From positions 1 to 9,732 of the forward strand of contig CALGIL010000342.1 of assembly GCA_937914895.1 (NCBI GenBank): a stretch of 9,732 nt of DNA, written 5' to 3'. Positions 6,099 through 9,732 of the stretch are shown piece after piece (within the stretch, counting starts at the first letter, position 1; the number at the start of each line of letters is the position of its first letter). The translations under genes and the position numbers were made by a program. The notes under the pieces were generated by a model. The model was not told the DNA's origin and did not search any database. It saw only the letters and a list, made by a program, of their open reading frames with translations. The stretch comes from an uncultured Angelakisella sp. Its GTDB lineage: Bacteria; Bacillota; Clostridia; Oscillospirales; Ruminococcaceae.

Positions 6099-7496
6099 AT
6101 GTTGAACAAAAAGGAAAGCATTATCATTAAGTTTGATTTTCCCAGTGAACAAACAGTCGGGCAAATTACAAAAATTGTGGGGCTTACAAGGGCAAAATTT
6201 CTCATTCCCGTAATAGACAGTTTGGATCTTGATGCAAATCCGCGTTCTTCAAGAACCGGCTCCGTAACAGACGCGATTCAAGAATCCATTATGAATGTTG
6301 CCACTTTGTTTCCTTTTAAAACGAAGGGGATTCTTCTTGCTTCTTCTCAGTATGAAGTGTTGGAAAGAAATCGAATCAAAATTATTCCTCAAAATCGTGA
6401 GATAGAAGGAATTCTTGATGGGGGGCACAATACTCTTGCCATCGGTTTACATATCCTTACAAATGCACTGGGTTACCAAGGGGCTTCACTTCCTCGTGGA
6501 GCAAAAACCTGGGATATGTTTAAGTCTTTGTGGGAAGAAAACCGTGACATGGTAGATGCTTATATAGACGCCCTAAGAAGCGATCCTGAAGATAACAGCC
6601 TTGACTTCTATGTTCCTGTCGAACTTCTCGTGCCCCGGGATGCGTCGGATGTTGGCTGTGTCGAATCCTTTAAAAATGATCTTCTTGAGATCTGTGCGGC
6701 GAGAAACAATAATGTTCAGCTCCAGGTATCTGCCAAGGCTAATCAACTTGGATATTTTGACACGCTCAAGGCCCTTTTTGACCAGCATAACCCTGCTCTA
6801 AGCGACCGCATTGAGTGGAAAACCAATGATGGCGGCGATATTAAGGCACAAGACATTATTGCCCTCACATGGATTCCGTTATCTCTTATCACACCCGTCT
6901 GTGATGAATACGGAAAGCCTATTGAGGCCGTTTCTGCAAATAGCCTTTACAGCAGAAAGGGTTCATGCTTAAAACAATTTGAAAAACTGATGAGCTCTTC
7001 TGATGTAACAAGTGAAACAAGTTCAGATTACAAGCGTGAGCTTAAAAATGTTGAGGTTTCTTCAGCTTTTGAAGTCGCAGTTGATCTTCCATGCTTATAT
7101 GATTACATTTTCGAAAGGTTTCCTGCCCTTTACAATGCGGCAGGCGGGAGCTATGGACGTATTACCGCTGTGAAAACGCTAAATGAAAAACGCCGGGATA
7201 AACATGCTCCTTTCTCAGGGAAAGACATAGAAACACTCAGTCCAGATGGTTTCATAGTGCCCTTGATATATGGACTGCAGGCTTTGATGGAAAGGCGGAT
7301 GGTAAACGGTCACCACAAAATTGTCTGGAGCTGTTCATCGATGTCGTTCTTGCAGGAAAATCTTCCCAAAATTGTAAAATATTATTCAGGTATTTTCAGT
7401 ATGTGCGATTATGACCCACAGAAGGTTGGCAAAAACTCACAGAGTTATGAGCAGGCATTGGCAGGGTTTAAAATGGCCATTGCGGGCATTTTATAG
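6099..7496 (+). CDS. AIPR-like (abortive infection phage resistance) family protein, putative phage defence
   Basis: This is a complete 465-residue protein with a strong ribosome binding site (AAAGGGG, 6 nt before the ATG at 6099). The frame stays open back through the tRNA, but that extension is not coding. The N-terminal third resembles AIPR and related DGQHR-type proteins: DANPRSS at about 45-51, FPFKTKGILLASSQYE at 71-86 (the position of the family's NNGI-type strand) and EGILDGGHNTLAIGLHIL at 103-120, whose DGGHNT resembles the DGQHR or NGCQT signature. The C-terminal region (WSCSSMSFLQENLPKIVKYY at about 410-429, then YDPQKVG) recalls nothing definite to me. No signal peptide or membrane segment is seen, so it should be cytosolic. 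Family members are associated with phage resistance, restriction-modification or DNA-modification loci, but the mechanism is unclear. Base composition is far AT-richer than the flanking genes, indicating horizontal origin. It stands alone behind the leader terminator. A DndB/ParB-like DNA-binding role is an alternative. Confidence 0.6.
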   Translation: MLNKKESIIIKFDFPSEQTVGQITKIVGLTRAKFLIPVIDSLDLDANPRSSRTGSVTDAIQESIMNVATLFPFKTKGILLASSQYEVLERNRIKIIPQNREIEGILDGGHNTLAIGLHILTNALGYQGASLPRGAKTWDMFKSLWEENRDMVDAYIDALRSDPEDNSLDFYVPVELLVPRDASDVGCVESFKNDLLEICAARNNNVQLQVSAKANQLGYFDTLKALFDQHNPALSDRIEWKTNDGGDIKAQDIIALTWIPLSLITPVCDEYGKPIEAVSANSLYSRKGSCLKQFEKLMSSSDVTSETSSDYKRELKNVEVSSAFEVAVDLPCLYDYIFERFPALYNAAGGSYGRITAVKTLNEKRRDKHAPFSGKDIETLSPDGFIVPLIYGLQALMERRMVNGHHKIVWSCSSMSFLQENLPKIVKYYSGIFSMCDYDPQKVGKNSQSYEQALAGFKMAIAGIL

Positions 7497-7604
7497 TGAA
7501 AAGCTGCCCTATCGTTTATCGTCTCAAAAGGATAGAAACCTTTTGCATCTTCTCCGTAGACCATCGATTTTACTGGGTGTGACACAAATCCCATAAAGCT
7601 GTTC
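7497..7604. other. Non-coding tail after the AIPR-like gene
   Basis: No credible gene is seen here. A weak 7-bp hairpin (7525-7531 with 7539-7545, loop ATAGAAA) lacks a T-run. The segment ends in CGCACCA (7604-7610), which also forms the 3' end of the tRNA-Leu. The match is too short to call an attachment site. Confidence 0.4.
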
Positions 7605-7653
7605 GCACCACATAAAAAGACACTCTATAACAGAGTGTCTTTTTATGTGGTGC
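7605..7653. terminator. Long perfect hairpin, likely bidirectional terminator
   Basis: Arms of 22 nt (7605-7626 and 7632-7653) are perfectly complementary around the loop ATAAC. A run of five A on the left and five T on the right lets either strand place U-rich sequence within or after the stem, as in bidirectional terminators. It lies 108 nt after the AIPR-like gene and is its most likely terminator. The stem is longer than usual because complementarity continues past the T-run through ATGTGGTGC. Confidence 0.75.
7611..7645. repeat. Structured repeat, copy A
   Basis: These 35 nt match 8421-8455 at 29 positions, in the same orientation. Four of the six differences form two compensatory pairs (7620/7638 A-T versus 8430/8448 G-C; 7626/7632 T-A versus 8436/8442 C-G), and the other two are in the loop. 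The hairpin is therefore conserved while the sequence drifts. Confidence 0.7.
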
Positions 7654-7864
7654 ACCGCCTGCGGACGGAAATTCCGCTTCCTTCGGCCGCTGGGCGTGCA
7701 GCGGGAACCCAGGGTTCCCTCACACACGTCTCTCCTGGAGAGGGATGAGGTTTATGTTGCTACCCGGGTCCACCTGCGGCTTTAAAAAAGACACGCTTTT
7801 CGTCAAGAGGATGGTATGTCTTTTCTTATATAAGAAGATGTGCTAACATAGATTCAAAAATGAT
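7651..7864. other. GC-rich run of inverted repeats and AT-rich spacer, no gene
   Basis: No coding region is credible here. A composite stem joins 7651-7664 to 7687-7700: TGCAC/GTGCA, GCC/GGC and GCGG/CCGC, broken by one bulge and a small internal loop. Next come a near-perfect palindrome GGGAACCC-A-GGGTTCCC (7703-7719) and CTCTCC-T-GGAGAG (7730-7742). Further right are the arms AAAAGACA (7786-7793) and TGTCTTTT (7817-7824), perhaps a decayed relative of the nearby terminator repeat, and a 14-nt palindrome with core CTTATATAAG (7823-7836). The cluster could be a structured RNA, mobile-element debris or a recombination site. Confidence 0.45.
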
Positions 7865-8355
7865 TTGTGCTCAGTTAACCGAAAACGTTTAGGCCATTTT
7901 GGACTGCGGATTATTTTATCTTGGAGAAGTATTCATAATATTGTGTCGGCTGCAAAAATTCATTCAGAATCATGGAAAGAATCGCACAAGAGTTCTTGCA
8001 AAATAGATTTTATTGAACAGCATACCGTTGAGCATCAGGCAGAATATCTGCATTCCGAAATAGAAGCCGGCAAACAAGTGTATATGTTAGTGGAAACCAA
8101 ACCGTTAGGAATTGATCTGTCTATAAGAGTCTAATCGAAAACTTATATATTCTACCTAATGAGCAACACAATGGATACGGTACAAAGCTTCTGCTGTTTG
8201 CAATGCAGCAATGTGCCGAGACACCGACTCTTTGGATATTAGAGAATAACCTCAAGGCATACGCTTTGTACTTCAAACACGGCTTTCGAAAAACAGGCAG
8301 GAAGGGCAAGTTATCTGAGAGCCTTTTTGAAAGCGAAATGAAGTTTATAAATTGA
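7865..8355 (+). pseudogene. GNAT family N-acetyltransferase, frameshifted remnant
   Basis: Two frames together encode most of a small GNAT acetyltransferase. The first, open from 7865 to 8134, becomes family-like from IVSAAKIHSESWKESHK (about 7940) and runs through VEHQAEYLHSEIEAGKQVYM to LVETKPLGI before stopping. The second, one base out of phase, resumes near 8122 with SLIENLYILPNEQHNGYGTK, which carries the acetyl-CoA-binding motif A (EQHNGYG). It continues with LWILENNLKAYALYFKHGF and ends at TGA 8353-8355. A one-base loss or two-base gain near 8110-8125 explains the break. The first 25 or so residues of the first frame are unlike a normal GNAT beta-1 strand, and no start has a properly spaced ribosome binding site, so the 5' end is also decayed. 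A single sequencing error could mimic the frameshift but not the damaged start. It is AT-rich like the AIPR-like gene and is unrelated in detail to the GNAT at 1146-1937. Confidence 0.8.
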
Positions 8356-8420
8356 GTATTATGTGTAGTTGAGGAATATGACAAACCGAACGAAAAAACT
8401 TTATTTGCAATATTTTTCCC

Positions 8421-8455
8421 CATAAAAAGGCACTCCATTGCGGAGTGCCTTTTTA
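8421..8455. repeat. Structured repeat, copy B, and likely bidirectional terminator
   Basis: A 14-bp perfect stem (8423-8436 with 8442-8455) and loop ATTGC have A5 on one side and T5 on the other. It can terminate the remnant acetyltransferase on the plus strand and the response regulator operon on the minus strand. It is the counterpart of 7611-7645, with compensatory changes preserving the stem. Confidence 0.8.
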
Positions 8456-8556
8456 CTTGGCGCTTACTGCGGTGGAACTTCGGATGGCAGCCCATCCGGC
8501 GTGTGGTGCGCTGGCACAGGCCGGTCTGCGGCAAAGTCCTTTGTGGGGCGCCCGCT
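8456..8556. other. GC-rich 3' region of the response regulator gene
   Basis: No gene is seen in these 101 nt. Composition returns to the GC-rich core type. A 7-bp hairpin CGGATGG/CCATCCG (8481-8487 with 8492-8498) lies between the regulator stop codon and the terminator at 8421-8455. The first part (GCGC then CTGCGG and GGAA-TTC) loosely parallels the sequence after the other hairpin copy at 7651-7676. Confidence 0.4.
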
Positions 8557-9327
8557 TTAGACCTCTTTAATAAACTTTGTGGGGGATTTGTTGGTGTATT
8601 TTTTAAACACCGTGTAAAAGTGCTTGTAGTCGGTAAAGCCGGTGGCCTCCGAAATCTCGCTGATGCGGTACTCCCGGGTGGACAGCAGGGCCACCGCCTG
8701 CTGCACCCGGTATTTGTTGAGGAAGTCCAGAAAGGTCTGGCCGGTGGCCTCCTTAAACCTGCGGCTGAGGTAGCTGGCGCTCACCCCCAGCTCCTCCGAG
8801 ATGGACTCGATGCTCGGCCGCCGGGCATAGTCGCTGCGGATGCGCTGGATGGTTTTGGCGATATACTGATTCTCCGAACGATCGGCCCCTATGTAATATT
8901 CCAGGTTCAGATTGCCGCCCTCAAGCTCCTCCAGCACCAGCTCCATCTGCCGGGAGGAGGTGACCTCCCGCTCCAGCTTCTTCATGATGCGGGCCAGATT
9001 TTCCTCATCCACGGGCTTCAGCAGATATTCGCAGACCTGGGCGTCAATGGCCCTTCTGGCATACTCAAACTCGGCGTAGCTGGTCAGCAGAATGCTTTTG
9101 AAGCGCACCGTCCCGGATGCCTCCTGAATCATTTCGATGCCGTCCAAAAATGGCATACAGATGTCGGCGATGACCACATCCGGCCGGTGCTCCAGGATGC
9201 CGGCAAGGCCCTCCCGCCCATTGGCGGCCTCGGCCACCACGACGCAGTTCATGCCCAGCCAGTCGATGGTATACCGAAGGCCCTTGCGGATGATGTCCTC
9301 GTCCTCCACAATCATGACTCGCAGCAT
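8557..9327 (-). CDS. AraC-type response regulator (YesN-like)
   Basis: The 256-residue regulator has an N-terminal receiver domain (about 1-120) and a C-terminal AraC/XylS DNA-binding domain (about 155-256). Receiver residues are intact: the acidic pair Glu8-Asp9 in MIVEDED, phosphoacceptor Asp55 in VVIADICMP, Thr82/Ser83 in LLTSYAEF and Lys104 in LLKPVDE. The output domain has both helix-turn-helix units (SISEELGVSASYLSRRFKE and ISEATGFTDYKHFYTVFKKY) and ends with the usual SPTKFIKEV. The ATG at 9327 has AGGAGG ahead of it and lies 16 nt inside the upstream kinase gene, so the two are coupled. Phosphorylation by that kinase should switch on DNA binding. YesN-type regulators often control sugar transport or polysaccharide-use operons, but no target lies in the window. 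Transcription probably ends at the hairpin 8455-8423. Confidence 0.94.
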   Translation of the reverse strand: MLRVMIVEDEDIIRKGLRYTIDWLGMNCVVVAEAANGREGLAGILEHRPDVVIADICMPFLDGIEMIQEASGTVRFKSILLTSYAEFEYARRAIDAQVCEYLLKPVDEENLARIMKKLEREVTSSRQMELVLEELEGGNLNLEYYIGADRSENQYIAKTIQRIRSDYARRPSIESISEELGVSASYLSRRFKEATGQTFLDFLNKYRVQQAVALLSTREYRISEISEATGFTDYKHFYTVFKKYTNKSPTKFIKEV

Positions 9328-9732
9328 GGCGGCTCCTCCTTTTCCCCGGGCAGGACGACCACCAGGGTGGTGCCCTGCCCCTCCCGGCTGCGGATTTCTA
9401 CCCCGTAGGGCGGCCCGTACAGCAGCCGGATCCTCCGATGGATGTTATACAGCCCAAAATGGCGGCTGGTGTTTTCCTCCTGCTCCAATAGGTGGGTCAG
9501 CTCGGTCAGGGTCTCGGGGGTCATCCCCGCCCCGTCGTCCCGGCAGATGACCACAAAGGTTTCCTGGCGGAGGAAGGCCTTCAGCTCCATATGCAGGGTA
9601 TCCCGGTCCCCGAAGCCGTACTTTACCGCATTTTCGATCATGGGCTGCAGCAGCAGCTTGGGAATCTTTTGGGATAAGACCTGGGGCTCCACGTCAATTT
9701 TGCAGGAAAAGCGGCGGCCAAAGCGGAACTCC
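9312..9732 (-). CDS. Sensor histidine kinase, YesM/LytS type (5' part outside window)
   Basis: Only the C-terminal 139 or so residues are present; the frame is open to the right edge and in phase from 9731. They form the HATPase domain of a YesM-type kinase: N-box LLLQPMIENAVKYGF, G1 box RDDGAGMT, G2 box HFGLYNIHRRIRLLYG and the closing GQGTTLVVVLPG strand. The phosphorylated histidine, any HAMP linker, the sensor domain and the membrane segments would lie beyond the window. In this class the kinase is a membrane protein sensing an extracellular cue and phosphorylating its partner regulator, encoded immediately downstream with a 16-nt overlap. The signal sensed cannot be inferred. The GTG at 9692 is internal and is not the start. 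Confidence 0.92.
   Translation of the reverse strand, partial: EFRFGRRFSCKIDVEPQVLSQKIPKLLLQPMIENAVKYGFGDRDTLHMELKAFLRQETFVVICRDDGAGMTPETLTELTHLLEQEENTSRHFGLYNIHRRIRLLYGPPYGVEIRSREGQGTTLVVVLPGEKEEPPCCES

Noticed and set aside
7604..7610. CGCACCA repeats the last bases of the tRNA-Leu (5816-5822), as if it were the far attachment site of an integrated element.
   Set aside because: The match is only 7 nt, the preceding bases do not match the tRNA T arm, and no integrase is present. It is within chance expectation.
5823..8455. Looked for a CRISPR array, integrase, transposase or toxin-antitoxin partner gene in the accessory region.
   Set aside because: No regularly spaced direct repeats and no recognisable recombinase, transposase or second protein-coding partner were found on either strand.
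8503..9408. A 301-residue plus-strand frame opposite the response regulator.
   Set aside because: The minus strand encodes a complete receiver plus AraC protein with all key residues, so the plus-strand frame is a shadow.

Overview
The window looks like chromosome of a GC-rich Clostridia bacterium, probably an Oscillospiraceae-type gut anaerobe. This is inferred from the very GC-rich coding style, strong AGGAGG ribosome binding sites, a murD with the SDGKTT type of P-loop, tandem M42 peptidases, a methionine gamma-lyase (aluminium resistance) family protein and a YesM/YesN-type two-component pair. There are two GC-rich core blocks, both on the minus strand, separated by an AT-richer accessory stretch that starts just after a tRNA-Leu gene.

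Block 1 (1-5533, minus strand) reads as one operon. A good sigma-A promoter (about 5533-5505) drives murD, then two M42-family metallopeptidases, a GNAT acetyltransferase and a PLP-dependent methionine gamma-lyase family protein that runs off the left edge. The last four genes are packed with a 1-nt gap and two 4-nt overlaps (GTGA, ATGA), so translational coupling is likely. murD is separated from the rest by 55 nt containing a GC-rich hairpin.

The central region (5534-8455) begins with a tRNA-Leu(CAG) on the plus strand with a near-ideal promoter, encoded CCA and an intrinsic terminator. Beyond it the composition drops sharply. A second strong promoter leads into a leader of about 70 nt that ends in a textbook intrinsic terminator. 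Only after that terminator comes a complete gene resembling the AIPR (abortive infection phage resistance) family. Next come a 22-bp perfect hairpin, a run of inverted repeats and a frameshifted GNAT acetyltransferase pseudogene. A second hairpin follows that matches the first at 29 of 35 positions, with compensatory base-pair changes. This looks like a small acquired, partly decayed accessory island carrying a likely phage-defence gene under leader-RNA control. No integrase, transposase or CRISPR array is visible.

Block 2 (8456-9732, minus strand) returns to core composition. It carries the 3' part of a YesM-type sensor histidine kinase, which enters from the right edge, and its AraC-type YesN-like response regulator, overlapping by 16 nt. 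The best candidate for something undescribed is the promoter-leader-terminator-AIPR unit at 5920-7496.
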